Translations under genes and position numbers: made by a program | Part shown: positions 34,866-44,077 of the stretch, in pieces | Numbering within the stretch: the stretch's first letter is position 1 | Layout: every line of letters begins with the position of its first letter | The notes under the pieces: generated by a model | Told to the model about the DNA's origin: nothing | Databases searched by the model: none | What the model saw: only the letters and a program-made list of their open reading frames with translations | NCBI GenBank assembly: GCA_022821545.1 | Contig: JAJEDJ010000001.1 | Span: 285,431 to 349,430 of the forward strand | Direction of reading: 5' to 3' | DNA: 64,000 bases | Origin: Caldilineaceae bacterium | GTDB lineage: Bacteria > Chloroflexota > Anaerolineae > Caldilineales > Caldilineaceae

Positions 34866-37142
34866 ATGTCTGAAACGAAGTCTGCCGGGCTTGACACACC
34901 TGGCACAGGCGTTGAATCAGAAACTGACCTGAGCTTGATCAAGCCTGCCGCGGCGGTCATTCTGTTCGTGCTGGCGATTACCGTAATCACACTGCGCTTT
35001 TACCGTCTGGACGAACTTCCCCCTGGGCTTTTCATTGACGAAGGGGCGAATGGGCTGGATGCTCTTCAAGTACTGCAAGGAAGCCACTCTGTTTACTTTC
35101 CCGAAAATAATGGAAGAGAGCCGCTGGGAATCTACCTGATGGCTCTGTCCACCTCCATACTGGGGCGGACTGAACTGGCCATTCGTCTACCCACGGCGCT
35201 GGCCAGCATGTGTACCGTCTTTGCCATCTTCTGGCTGGGATATCTTCTCTTTGGGCGAGAAGGCGACGGAGGGCCAGCTACGCCCTGGCGCGGCCTGCTG
35301 GTCGGCGGCTTTGGGGCAGGTCTGATGGCGGTCTCGCTCGCTCAGACGGTCATTGGGCGCACGTCGTTCAGAGTCAACTTCCTCCCCCTGTTGCTCACTC
35401 TGTGCCTGGCCCTGCTATGGGAAGGGTGGAGGCGCCGGAGCTGGCGGCGGGTTGCGCTGGCAGGTGTGTGCGCCGGGCTGCTTGCCTATACTTATATTGC
35501 GGCCAGAGTTACCCCTTTCCTGTTTCTCTTTCTTGGACTGAGCTTTCTGGCGCCCTGGGGAAGGAACGAAGCCGAAGCGGCGATCAGCGGGAGAGGGTCC
35601 CTCTCCCGTCGCCTCTCTTCTCTCAATTCTCGCCTGAGGGCTGAGTTGCCGCTGGCAAGCGTCTTTGTAGGCGTTTCCAGCGTACTGGCGGCGCCGATTC
35701 TCGTCTATTTTGTCCTGAATCCAGACTACTTTTTCTTGCGCAGCAGCCAGGTCTCTGTTTTTGAACCTGGCAGCGGACTGTTTGGCTCGCTGTGGGCTCT
35801 GGTCGTAAACGTGTGGGAGCATCTGCTGGCCTTTGGCATACGAGGCGATCCGAACTGGCGCCACAACTACTCCGGTCAGCCGCTGCTGAACATCTGGGAA
35901 GCTTTCTTTTTCTGGTTGGGCGCGGGGACGGCGGTAAGGCGGTGGAGACAGCCCGCTTTTCGTCTGCCGCTCCTCTGGCTGGGGCTGCTGTTGCTACCGG
36001 CCCTGCTGTCCAGCGATGGGAATGTTCCCCATTTCCTGCGCATGTTTGGCGCGACGCCTGCCATATATCTGCTTGCGGGGGTCGGCGTCTGGGAGACGGT
36101 CCGTTTCCTGCGGGATCGATTTCCCTGGGAGCAGTTCAGATGGGCCCCCCTTTTGAGACGCGAGCGTACAATGGCCGCTACTGTTGTAGCCGCTGCGGCC
36201 GGTCTGACTCTGATTCAAGGCGTCCACACTCATCGCGCTTATTTCCAAGAATGGGCGGCCGCGCCTGAGGTAAACTTGGCATACGACCAGATCTGGACCG
36301 AACTTGCCCTTGCCTTGAACGAACTCCCTTCCACGAGAAGTACGGTCAATCTGATCGTACTGAATTCTGACTATGCCTGGCATGACGAAGCCGGAATGCA
36401 GCCCGGTTTTGATTATCTCTATAGCGGGGCCGCGGCAACGCGCCTCATTCATGCGACTGCAACACACAATTTGGCGCCAAAGGTCAAGTCCATGCTTGCC
36501 TCGCTGGAAGACGTATCCGCAGTTCACTTTGTGGGTGGGGTCAACAGCCGCGTTGGGGAAACTGCCCTTTCCGACCGGCAGGTCGCCGTCATTCTCGAAA
36601 AGTACGGTCGCTACCTTGGGGACGAAAGCCATGACAGCTTTCAGATCCACAGTTACGCGGATATTGACCTGAGTGGTTCCTGGACATATTACGACCATCT
36701 GGAGCCTTTGACAGTTCACTACGACGGCGGCATATCTATCCATGGGTTTGCACTTGGGCAAGGCAAAGGGCAGCTGTCTTTGAATCAACATTTCGACCTG
36801 GACGGAGATCGATCCTGGTGGGCAGCAATGCAATGGCAGACTGCCCCTGATCTGGAGTCCGTCTTTTCGATTTCACTGCGTCTGCACGATGCCGAAGGCG
36901 GCGTGGTCTATCAACAAGACGCCGTACTCGAAGATTTCGAAACTTCCACCACGAACAGATGGCAAGCTGAGGAACCGGTCGAAACTTTGCACTTTCTTGC
37001 GTTTCCCTCGGATCTCTCGCCGGGCGAATACGAACTGCGCCTGGTCGTTTATGACTTTGAATCTCAGAAACCGACAGTCGAGATTGGCGTTTGGGAGGCT
37101 GAGAAGACCTTGACCAGAATGAAGGTAGGTGAACGCGAGTAA
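34866..37142 (+). CDS. GT39-like membrane glycosyltransferase with C-terminal beta domain (paralogue 3)
   Basis: The 758-residue protein has the same layout as the genes at 27733 and 30117: a cytoplasmic tail, first helix near 32-50, outer loop FIDEGANGLDALQVLQG near 57-73, about ten further helices and a soluble C-terminal region ending GEYELRLVVYDFES. Compared with the paralogues it has a longer cytoplasmic loop near residue 235, whose DNA includes a perfect 9+1+9 base palindrome (35589-35607). This suggests a small repeat element inserted without breaking the frame. It is the last GT39 gene of the cluster. Confidence 0.8.
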   Translation: MSETKSAGLDTPGTGVESETDLSLIKPAAAVILFVLAITVITLRFYRLDELPPGLFIDEGANGLDALQVLQGSHSVYFPENNGREPLGIYLMALSTSILGRTELAIRLPTALASMCTVFAIFWLGYLLFGREGDGGPATPWRGLLVGGFGAGLMAVSLAQTVIGRTSFRVNFLPLLLTLCLALLWEGWRRRSWRRVALAGVCAGLLAYTYIAARVTPFLFLFLGLSFLAPWGRNEAEAAISGRGSLSRRLSSLNSRLRAELPLASVFVGVSSVLAAPILVYFVLNPDYFFLRSSQVSVFEPGSGLFGSLWALVVNVWEHLLAFGIRGDPNWRHNYSGQPLLNIWEAFFFWLGAGTAVRRWRQPAFRLPLLWLGLLLLPALLSSDGNVPHFLRMFGATPAIYLLAGVGVWETVRFLRDRFPWEQFRWAPLLRRERTMAATVVAAAAGLTLIQGVHTHRAYFQEWAAAPEVNLAYDQIWTELALALNELPSTRSTVNLIVLNSDYAWHDEAGMQPGFDYLYSGAAATRLIHATATHNLAPKVKSMLASLEDVSAVHFVGGVNSRVGETALSDRQVAVILEKYGRYLGDESHDSFQIHSYADIDLSGSWTYYDHLEPLTVHYDGGISIHGFALGQGKGQLSLNQHFDLDGDRSWWAAMQWQTAPDLESVFSISLRLHDAEGGVVYQQDAVLEDFETSTTNRWQAEEPVETLHFLAFPSDLSPGEYELRLVVYDFESQKPTVEIGVWEAEKTLTRMKVGERE
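35589..35607. repeat. palindromic element inside a GT39-like gene
   Basis: GGGAGAGGG and CCCTCTCCC flank a single T, followed by a C/T-rich stretch. It lies in coding DNA that has no counterpart in the other two paralogues. Confidence 0.6.
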
Positions 37143-37380
37143 AGAGTGACCATCCCCCCAGCGCATCGCTGCATCCATCATCTCCCCCGCCAAAATCGTG
37201 TTTCCAACTGAAGAAAGTTGGGGTAAATTTATTAGCATTGCGGCGAGACGGGCGGCAACCACTATGGTTTCGCCCTCCCTCATCGCGGAGATTCCAGTGG
37301 CCCCCCTAAGGCGAATATATTGAGCATGTAAGATTACAGGTTGATCCGCATACCGGAACAGTTCCAAGGAGTGAACCAAA

Positions 37381-37788
37381 ATGAAATCACTGTTCTCGAT
37401 TTATCTGAAGGTCCTGGGGATAGCGCTCTATGCACAGTACATAACTTCGCAGCTCTACGACCCGCTGGGAGAAGGCATGGCCGTGACCGTTTACAGAATC
37501 CTGGACCCACTGCTCGTGCTGGGTCTGATAATTGTTCTCTACTACGCCTTCCAAAGAAAGCGAGCACTGGATAGCGGCCCTGACGACGGCGTTACCAGGG
37601 AGTACCTGGAAGCAAACGGTGTCCTTTACTTTGGAATTGCCTTGTTCTTTGCCCTTCTCTGGAGCTGGATCGGCTTCCAGTTCTCTAACCCGGAGAACTC
37701 CTTCGGCTGGCTATGGGCTGTAATAGACTTGACGTTGCCTCTCCTTTTCTTCGCATCCAGCGGGCAGCTTCTCAAAAATGAGAAGTGA
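37381..37788 (+). CDS. small four-helix membrane protein of unknown function
   Basis: A 135-residue protein that I do not recognise. It has four hydrophobic segments, near 5-20, 38-56, 80-97 and 107-124, separated by short polar loops, with a charged RKRALDSGPDDG loop after the second helix. CCAAGGAG lies upstream of ATG 37381. It follows the GT39 cluster on the same strand after 238 bases and could be an accessory membrane protein, but nothing in the sequence shows this. Confidence 0.65.
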   Translation: MKSLFSIYLKVLGIALYAQYITSQLYDPLGEGMAVTVYRILDPLLVLGLIIVLYYAFQRKRALDSGPDDGVTREYLEANGVLYFGIALFFALLWSWIGFQFSNPENSFGWLWAVIDLTLPLLFFASSGQLLKNEK

Positions 37789-37871
37789 CAGACCTGAATA
37801 CCCGGAACCAGGCTCCGTTCCTCGCATCGGTATGGGTGTCGTGAGCCTCAACACCTGACAAAGGAAACAAA

Positions 37872-39137
37872 ATGGAAAAGATCCCTCTCGCAATCGTTGG
37901 CTGCGGCGGAATGGGCCACCGCCATCTGTATGGCCTGGCCGAACTGCACAACGCGGGGCTTTCCCCGTTCGAGTTGGTTGGCGCCTGCGACCCCGTTCGG
38001 GCCAACGCAGAGTCTCTGGCCGACGATGCCGAGGAACGTCTGGGGGTGCGCCCGCAGGTGGTTGAATCCCTGGAGGAACTCGAAGCCCTGGGGGTGGCGG
38101 CCGTGGACATCACCACAACGCCCCGCTACCATCATGCGGTCGCTGAAGAAGCCTTAGCGCGCGGTTGGCACGCCATGATCGAGAAGCCGGTAGGCCTGAC
38201 AGTGCGCGCCGGCAATCGCATCTGCCAAGCAGCCGAAAAGAGCGGCCGCATCGTGAGCGTGGCCGAGAACTACCGGCGCGATCCCATGAACCGGCTCGGA
38301 AAGGCGCTGCTGGATGCCGGAGTCATCGGGTCGCCGCGGCTGATGATACATAACACGATGGGCGGCGGCAGCCACATGACGATCTCAGTCTGGCGGCATC
38401 AGAAGAACGAGAGCGGCGTTCTGCTGGACGTGGGCGTCCATTTTACCGACATTCTCGAGTACTATCTCGGACCCGTGAGCACAGTTTATGCCCAGTCCCG
38501 CCTGCACGAACCGATCAGGCACAACCCGGCCGCGGGACCGGCCGGCCGTTCATCCAGCAATCCGGCCGGCGTATACGGCAAGTGGCAAAGGGAGATGCCG
38601 GCCGAGTTTGAGGCCACCGCCGAAGACGCCTCCTACGGGACTATTCTCTTTGAGAACGGCGCAGTCTGCCAGTTTATCGAGGATCACGCGGCGCACGGCC
38701 AGGGCGTGTGGACGCGACAGATCCACGGTTCGGCCGGTTCGCTGGAGCTGCCATCCGACAGGTCGGGACAGCTGATAACATTGCACAGGGAGGGAGAATC
38801 GATCTGCGACGCGAGTCTGCTTGATCTTGTGCCAAACTTTCACCTGGAGCCGATAACGGCCGCACTCTTCGGCGGCGACCGACTCTGGGGCTATGACTTT
38901 CCCTTCCCCGAGACCGATCGCAAACTGATCGCCACGGAATACGGCGAACTGGGGCTCGCAATCGAGGACGGCGGGTCCATCGAAGTCGGTCCCACCCAGG
39001 GGACGCGTTCGGTTGCGCTCGCTTACGCGATGCTGGAGTCAAGCGGGGCGGGCAGGGCGTTGTCGATGGAGGAGGTGCTTTCTGAACAGGTCGACGGATA
39101 CCAGTTGGAGATTGACGAAGAGCTTGGACTGGTATAG
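37872..39137 (+). CDS. Gfo/Idh/MocA family oxidoreductase
   Basis: A 421-residue NAD(P)-dependent sugar or polyol dehydrogenase. The N-terminal Rossmann loop is IVGCGGMGHRH at about 8-18. The catalytic lysine is in MIEKPVGLTVRAG near 101, and the family histidine in LLDVGVHFTDI near 185. A central loop from about 215 to 240 is longer than in small family members. Upstream AAGGAA supports ATG 37872. The gene converges with an ABC importer operon whose substrate it may oxidise. Confidence 0.87.
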   Translation: MEKIPLAIVGCGGMGHRHLYGLAELHNAGLSPFELVGACDPVRANAESLADDAEERLGVRPQVVESLEELEALGVAAVDITTTPRYHHAVAEEALARGWHAMIEKPVGLTVRAGNRICQAAEKSGRIVSVAENYRRDPMNRLGKALLDAGVIGSPRLMIHNTMGGGSHMTISVWRHQKNESGVLLDVGVHFTDILEYYLGPVSTVYAQSRLHEPIRHNPAAGPAGRSSSNPAGVYGKWQREMPAEFEATAEDASYGTILFENGAVCQFIEDHAAHGQGVWTRQIHGSAGSLELPSDRSGQLITLHREGESICDASLLDLVPNFHLEPITAALFGGDRLWGYDFPFPETDRKLIATEYGELGLAIEDGGSIEVGPTQGTRSVALAYAMLESSGAGRALSMEEVLSEQVDGYQLEIDEELGLV

Positions 39138-39172
39138 GAGACTGTCCTCGTTGAGGAAACTGTGCTCGCTGA
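39136..39172. repeat. 18-bp direct repeat, two imperfect copies, after a stop codon
   Basis: AGGAGACTGTCCTCGTTG (about 39137-39154) and AGGAAACTGTGCTCGCTG (39155-39172) are adjacent with three mismatches. The first copy begins at the last base of the TAG stop of the Gfo/Idh/MocA gene. Confidence 0.7.
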
Positions 39173-39182
39173 GGTCCAGCGA

Positions 39183-40124
39183 CTAGAACTTGATGGCCCC
39201 TTCGGTCAACCCCCGCATAAACCATTTCTGCATCAGCGCGTAGATGATCATGACAGGCAATGCGCTGAAAAGGAGCATTGTCGCGTCGGCGGCCTCGCCA
39301 GCGAACTGATTGCGGAAGCGGGGGGAGAGCGCCGATTCGTAGCTGGTCGCGAGAACCTTCTTGATGCCCACAGAGATGGTCAACTGCGCATCGCGGTCGA
39401 TCATGGTATAGGTGAGAATGTAATCGCTCCAAACGCCCACGAAAGCGAGGGTGCCGATGATGACCATTGCGCCGGTTGCCAGGGGCAGGGCGATACGCCA
39501 GAAGGTCTGCCACCAGCTTGCGCCGTCGATGAAGGCGGACTCTTCGACCTCCTGTGGAATCGCGAGAAAGGCCTGACGCATAATGAAAATGGCGGCGGGC
39601 AGGCCGGCGGCGAAGAGGAGGATCAGGCCGAAAAGGCTGTTGCGCAGCTTGAGGAAGGTCATCAGCTCGTAAAGAGCCATCAGCCCTCCGGCCCTGGGCA
39701 CGAACATTGAAACGATGATTGCGATGAAGATATAATCCCGACCCCAAAAGCGCATCCGGGCGAATGCGTAACCCGCCAGCGCCGAGCAGAAGACCTGGAT
39801 CAGCGTCACGCCCCCGGCAAGTATGAAACTATTGCGCATGTAGATGGGCAATAGCTGGATCGCTTCGAACATGTAGAGATAGTTGACGAGGCTGAAGCTG
39901 CTCGGGATCAGAGCAGCTGAATTCGTTGAAAACTCAAGCCGGTCCTTAAATGAAGTAGAGATGATCCACAGAAGCGGCAACAAGACAATGAAGGTGACAA
40001 CGGCCAGGACCAGGTGCGAAAAGAAGTCCGTTTGCCGCAGCCACGCTTGCAGCCGGAAGATCCGGCTTTCCGTCTCCCCCTCCTTTTGCCGACCAATCCC
40101 AGTTGTATCTGCTTCCGTCGCCAT
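39183..40124 (-). CDS. ABC sugar transporter permease (MalG/CUT1 type)
   Basis: The 313 residues have six membrane helices and the EAA loop ESAFIDGASWWQTFWRIALPL near 190-210, which contacts the ATPase. A cytoplasmic tail of about 30 residues precedes helix 1. It forms a heterodimer with the permease encoded 76 bases upstream (40201-41151) and receives substrate from the binding protein at 41279-42691. No ATPase gene is present, as is common when one shared MsmK/UgpC-type ATPase serves many CUT1 systems. Confidence 0.9.
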   Translation of the reverse strand: MATEADTTGIGRQKEGETESRIFRLQAWLRQTDFFSHLVLAVVTFIVLLPLLWIISTSFKDRLEFSTNSAALIPSSFSLVNYLYMFEAIQLLPIYMRNSFILAGGVTLIQVFCSALAGYAFARMRFWGRDYIFIAIIVSMFVPRAGGLMALYELMTFLKLRNSLFGLILLFAAGLPAAIFIMRQAFLAIPQEVEESAFIDGASWWQTFWRIALPLATGAMVIIGTLAFVGVWSDYILTYTMIDRDAQLTISVGIKKVLATSYESALSPRFRNQFAGEAADATMLLFSALPVMIIYALMQKWFMRGLTEGAIKF

Positions 40125-40200
40125 AAGTCCGTCCTTTGGTCTAAAGATCGACCTTTACGTTGCGGGTGGACTTGAACAGTAAATCTGCGTTCAAGAAGGA

Positions 40201-41151
40201 TTAGTCCTGTCGCGACCAGCGGAAGATCAGCCCAGCGATCAGAGCGCTAAACAGACCTATGACCAGGCTAATGGCGGCGGCGTAGCCGAGCCGGAGGTCA
40301 CCCACTTCGAAGGCCTGCTGATAGAGATACAGGCCAAGCGTGCGCGTGGAGTTGGCCGGGCCGCCGTTGTTGAGAATTAACATTGGTTCGACGACGCCGA
40401 ACAGGGGGAGGTTCAGGACGACGATCAGGGCGAAAGTCGGCTTCAGGAGCGGGGCCGTGAGATAGCGGAACTGATGCCAACCATTTGCCCCGTCGAGCGA
40501 TGCCGCCTCGTACATTTCGGCGCCGATATTGTAGATGCCGATCAGGAAAAGGAGTGTCGGGAAGCCGAAGATCATCCAGATGTGGGCGGCGCCGATTGCC
40601 GGCAAGGCCAGCCCCCGGTCGCCCAGCCAGTTGGGGGGATTCTCAAACCCCCAGCCCCGCAAAACGGTATTGATGAAACCGAACTGAAAGCCGTACATTT
40701 CGCCGAACATCAGGAAGATTACCGCCACGGGCAGCACAGCCGGCAGATAGACCACCCAGCGGTAGAAGGCAGCCCCTCTCTTGACCTTGGAGATCATCAC
40801 CGCCAGGGCCAGGGCGATCAGGATCATGGCGGGCGCGACGAATGCCAGATATTTGAGCGAGATTCCGGCGGCGTCCAGCGCGCGGCGGTCTCCGACCATC
40901 TTGACAAAGTTGCTGAAGCCGTTAAAGTCCCAACGCGTATCCGGATAGACGAATCGATAGTCGGTAAACGCCATGGCGATGCCGCGAAAGATGGGCCAGA
41001 CGTTAAAGGTCAGGTACAGAGCCATGGCGGGCGCAATGAACAGATAACCCAACAGATTGTTCTTGCGGTAGGAGACCTGCGAACCGCTTGACTGTCGATA
41101 TCGACGAACGGCGGCGAACAGGCCGCCCCCAGTGTCTGATTGTGTCGTCAT
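40201..41151 (-). CDS. ABC sugar transporter permease (MalF/CUT1 type)
   Basis: The start is set at ATG 41151, preceded by CAGGAG; an 11-residue longer reading starts at 41184. The 316-residue product has six membrane helices and the EAA loop EMYEAASLDGANGWHQF near 215-231. The N-terminal tail is cytoplasmic and basic. It pairs with the permease at 39183. The order binding protein, MalF-like, MalG-like is the usual CUT1 layout. Confidence 0.9.
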   Translation of the reverse strand: MTTQSDTGGGLFAAVRRYRQSSGSQVSYRKNNLLGYLFIAPAMALYLTFNVWPIFRGIAMAFTDYRFVYPDTRWDFNGFSNFVKMVGDRRALDAAGISLKYLAFVAPAMILIALALAVMISKVKRGAAFYRWVVYLPAVLPVAVIFLMFGEMYGFQFGFINTVLRGWGFENPPNWLGDRGLALPAIGAAHIWMIFGFPTLLFLIGIYNIGAEMYEAASLDGANGWHQFRYLTAPLLKPTFALIVVLNLPLFGVVEPMLILNNGGPANSTRTLGLYLYQQAFEVGDLRLGYAAAISLVIGLFSALIAGLIFRWSRQD

Positions 41152-41226
41152 CGAAGACTCCTGGAAATGCGGGCGGGGAATCAATCAGCGGCAGACAGGT
41201 CAGCTGTCCGCCGCTGATTGAACGGC

Positions 41227-41292
41227 GGCCATCATCAGGCCACTATCAGGCCATTATCAGGCCATCGTCAGGCCATCGTCAGGCCATCATCA
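41227..41292. repeat. 11-bp tandem repeat, six copies, over a stop codon
   Basis: Six units with consensus GGCCATCATCA run without gaps from 41227 to 41292; variation is limited to positions 6-9 of the unit. The stop codon of the minus-strand binding-protein gene (41279-41281) is in the fifth unit, and the final MMMA residues are written by the sixth. It is the longest such array in the window. Confidence 0.92.
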
Positions 41293-42691
41293 TGCGGTCG
41301 TAGCGACCGGACTCTTTCAGCTCATCGAGGTCGATCTGAATGCCTTCCATTGCGACTTCAATGACCTCCTCGGGCGTGACGCTCTGGGTCGCGTCGCGCA
41401 GGCGTTGCATCTCCGGGCCGAGATTGCTGTTCTGGAGGCCGAAGAAGAGGTTGGACGGGAACCAGACCGAGTTGCGGACCAACTCGATGCCTTCAAGCTG
41501 CCACTGCTGCACGGGGTCGTCCTTGACAAACTCGTCATAGGTGTACTGGTAGCAAGGCTTGGCAGCAACTTCCGTGATCTGCTTGCCGGTGGCCTTGTTC
41601 TCCGGCCCAAACCACCAGAGGGTAAAGTCGACTGCGCCTTGCGGATTGGCAGCCTTGTTGAGCAGGGCCGTGGAGTTGATCCAGAAAGGTGTGCCCGCTT
41701 TTGTACCGGCGACTTCAGGATCCTCGCGGAAGAAGTTGATTCCGGTCGTTGCCATTTCCTGTCCGAAGGTCTGCTGGGCCATCGTTCCGTGGACATCGAA
41801 CGAGGTCAGCAGAGCGGTACCGCCCTTCAGCCAGTTGCCGAAGTTTTCGCCTGTTGCCGACGCCATCAGGCCGTCGTCAACCATCTCGCGGATCCAGGTC
41901 AGAGAAGCAAGGCTCGCCTCGCCGGAGATATCTATCAGACCGTCGTCGGTAAGAGGCGTCTCGGTCGCGCCCCAGATCATGGCGTACAGATCGCAAAGCG
42001 GCGTGCAGGAGGCATCGTAAGGCGTCAGTTCGGGGCTGGTTTCGGAGATTTTTTGCGCCGCTTCCCGAACCGCGTCCCAGGTCATCGGCTGGCTGTCGAA
42101 ACCGGCCTTCTCCATCGGTTCCCAGAACCAGCCCAAAGCTACGCTGCCGACATTGCCGGGGATTCCGTACTGATTGCCTTCGATTTTGTGGACCTCGAAA
42201 ATTGACGGGATGATCCCCGGCACGACCTCGTCCGATCCTGGAATCGACGAAGCTTCGATAAACTCGTCCATCGACTGAATCAAGCCCCGACTGTGCCACC
42301 TGGGGGCGTCCCACGGAAAGACGACGACCGCGTAGGCGTCCCAGATGAGATCGCCGGCGGCCTGGGCCGCCTGAATTTTCGTATCCGGAGCGCCGGCCGG
42401 TTCTTCAATGGCGACTTGCGCCTCGAATTCTTCGTTCCAGCGCTCTACGGCATCGTCCGCCGCGTAGGCGCTGCGGATATCGGAGCGGATCAGCATTGTG
42501 ATGCCCTGGGCTTCGGCCATGGCCTCCCCGGCCTCTTCCATGTCCCCGCCGGTAGCGGGGGCCGGGCCAGCGCAGGCGGCTACGAGGGAGGCGAGAGTGA
42601 TCCCGCCGGTGGCGCGCAGGAAGTTCCTTCGACTCAAGCGGCCGTTCACCAGGCCGCCCGATTCGTTTCGATTGAGACTCTGTTCCGACAT
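41279..42691 (-). CDS. ABC sugar-binding lipoprotein (Tat-exported)
   Basis: The start ATG 42691 is preceded by AGAGGAG; a longer reading to 42757 is not supported. The 470 residues begin with a twin-arginine signal, LSRRNFLRAT (R21-R22), and a lipobox ASLVAAC with C40 as the lipidated residue. An acidic Ala/Glu-rich linker follows. The mature part has the family-1 solute-binding pattern of extracellular sugar-binding proteins, with many aromatic residues for sugar stacking. It delivers substrate to the permeases at 40201 and 39183. The C-terminus is written by the 11-bp repeat array. Confidence 0.88.
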   Translation of the reverse strand: MSEQSLNRNESGGLVNGRLSRRNFLRATGGITLASLVAACAGPAPATGGDMEEAGEAMAEAQGITMLIRSDIRSAYAADDAVERWNEEFEAQVAIEEPAGAPDTKIQAAQAAGDLIWDAYAVVVFPWDAPRWHSRGLIQSMDEFIEASSIPGSDEVVPGIIPSIFEVHKIEGNQYGIPGNVGSVALGWFWEPMEKAGFDSQPMTWDAVREAAQKISETSPELTPYDASCTPLCDLYAMIWGATETPLTDDGLIDISGEASLASLTWIREMVDDGLMASATGENFGNWLKGGTALLTSFDVHGTMAQQTFGQEMATTGINFFREDPEVAGTKAGTPFWINSTALLNKAANPQGAVDFTLWWFGPENKATGKQITEVAAKPCYQYTYDEFVKDDPVQQWQLEGIELVRNSVWFPSNLFFGLQNSNLGPEMQRLRDATQSVTPEEVIEVAMEGIQIDLDELKESGRYDRMMMA

Positions 42692-42731
42692 TTCTTGCTC
42701 CTCTGGGTAAAGTGAATGGAATGGATAGATT

Positions 42732-42747
42732 TCACACAGAAGTGTGA
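42732..42747. promoter_or_regulatory. palindrome upstream of the binding-protein gene
   Basis: TCACAC and GTGTGA are perfect inverted copies with a 4-base centre, about 41 bases upstream of the ATG at 42691. The size and place suit an operator for a LacI- or GntR-type regulator, but no regulator gene is nearby. Confidence 0.35.
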
Positions 42748-42965
42748 CAGGAGGCACCCTATTCGTTGCACTGTAACCTGGATTCAGCCTGCCGGGGGGG
42801 ACAGAGAAGGGAATGCAGCGATCAGTCTTCCACCGTGAATGGTTTAGCGCAGAAAACGGTTACTGTCAAATTCTCCCGACGCTGTTTTCCCGATTTCCGG
42901 GCCGCGCACGGCCAAGTTCGACTGGGCGCGCGAAGAGATCGAACGGCGAAGGGAAGGTGGAAGCC

Positions 42966-44033
42966 CTACAGTGCGGGAATCACCTCATTCTTCAGGAGTT
43001 CCATCGAGCGGAGCCAGCGCGGCTTGTCATCCCAGTCGTGGCCGATGGCCAGCAGCGTTCCAAAGCCCCCCGTGACGTCCTGGATCTCCTGCAGGCGGCG
43101 AATGCACTCGTCCACGTCGCCGACGATGGCAAGGCGGCGGACGGCGTACTCTGCGGTCACCTCTTCGTCGGGCATTTCGGGGTCCTCTTTCCAGCCGTCG
43201 AGGCGACCAGGCCCGATCAGATCGATCAGATAGGCGAAGGAGCGTCCGAAGGCGCTGTTGAGGGCAAAGTCGAAGGCTTCCTCTTTGGAGTCGCCGACAA
43301 AGATATTGCGGGCTATGCGCCAGATGCTGCGGTCGGGGGTTTCCCGGCCAGCTTCGCGTGCGCCCGCGGAGAAGGTCTCCCAATGCTGGGCCAGTGTCGC
43401 CGTGGGCACGAGGTTCGTGCTGACGGGAAGGAAGCCGCGCTGCCCCGCCATGCGCGCGGCCATCGAGGTACCCTTGAGGATCGCCATCGCCACGGGCGGA
43501 TGCGGTTTCTGGTAGGGCCGCAGGATTTCACCCAGTCCTATGTCCGGGCGGGTCTCGTCGATATGGATGTGCCAGTAGTCGCCCTTGAAGTCGAAGGGGG
43601 CGTCGGTGGTCCACAGTTTCAGGACCATGTTGATGCTTTCGACGGTCATGAGCCCCAGCGTCCGTGGGTCCGCGGGCAGGTTGAACAGGGTGAGGTCGGT
43701 GGGAATACCGGTCTGGCCAAAGCCGCACATGAGCCGGCCGCGCGAGAGGTGGTCCAGCATCGAGAGGCGAACGGCCACGTTGACCGGATGATGGAAGGGG
43801 GCGATGGTCACGCCGGTGCCGAAGTTGATTGTGCTGGTGCGGGCGACGGCGTTGGCAATGAAGACGTCGTTCGAGGGCATCGGCTCCCATTTGACGGAGT
43901 GATGCTGGCCGATCCAGGCCTCGGAGTAGCCAAGGCCCTCGGCGCGCTCGATCAACTCCAGGTCCTCTTCAAGACTCTGCGTAAAGTCCTTTTCAGGCGG
44001 GTGAACGGGCATCAGAAAGTAGCCGAGTTCCAT
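42966..44033 (-). CDS. LLM-class flavin-dependent oxidoreductase
   Basis: The 355-residue protein is a luciferase-like TIM barrel. It starts with MELGYFLMPVHP, then has GYSEAWIGQHH near 33-43 and a GTGVTIAPFHHPV strand near 71. RGFLPVSTN and the HWETF segment occur mid-protein. Such enzymes use FMN or F420 to oxygenate or oxidise small molecules; the cofactor cannot be told by eye. It is the last gene of a probable operon with an enolase-superfamily enzyme and an ABC importer (48700 to 42966), so its substrate is probably derived from the imported compound. Confidence 0.85.
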   Translation of the reverse strand: MELGYFLMPVHPPEKDFTQSLEEDLELIERAEGLGYSEAWIGQHHSVKWEPMPSNDVFIANAVARTSTINFGTGVTIAPFHHPVNVAVRLSMLDHLSRGRLMCGFGQTGIPTDLTLFNLPADPRTLGLMTVESINMVLKLWTTDAPFDFKGDYWHIHIDETRPDIGLGEILRPYQKPHPPVAMAILKGTSMAARMAGQRGFLPVSTNLVPTATLAQHWETFSAGAREAGRETPDRSIWRIARNIFVGDSKEEAFDFALNSAFGRSFAYLIDLIGPGRLDGWKEDPEMPDEEVTAEYAVRRLAIVGDVDECIRRLQEIQDVTGGFGTLLAIGHDWDDKPRWLRSMELLKNEVIPAL

Positions 44034-44077
44034 GGGCTTTTCTCCAGTTCAGTGAGACGAAAAAGGGTGAAATCGGT

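Noticed and set aside
37204..37221. Hairpin CCAACT/AGTTGG as a terminator after the GT39 cluster
   Set aside because: The stem is only 6 bp and is followed by GGTAAATTT rather than a T-run.
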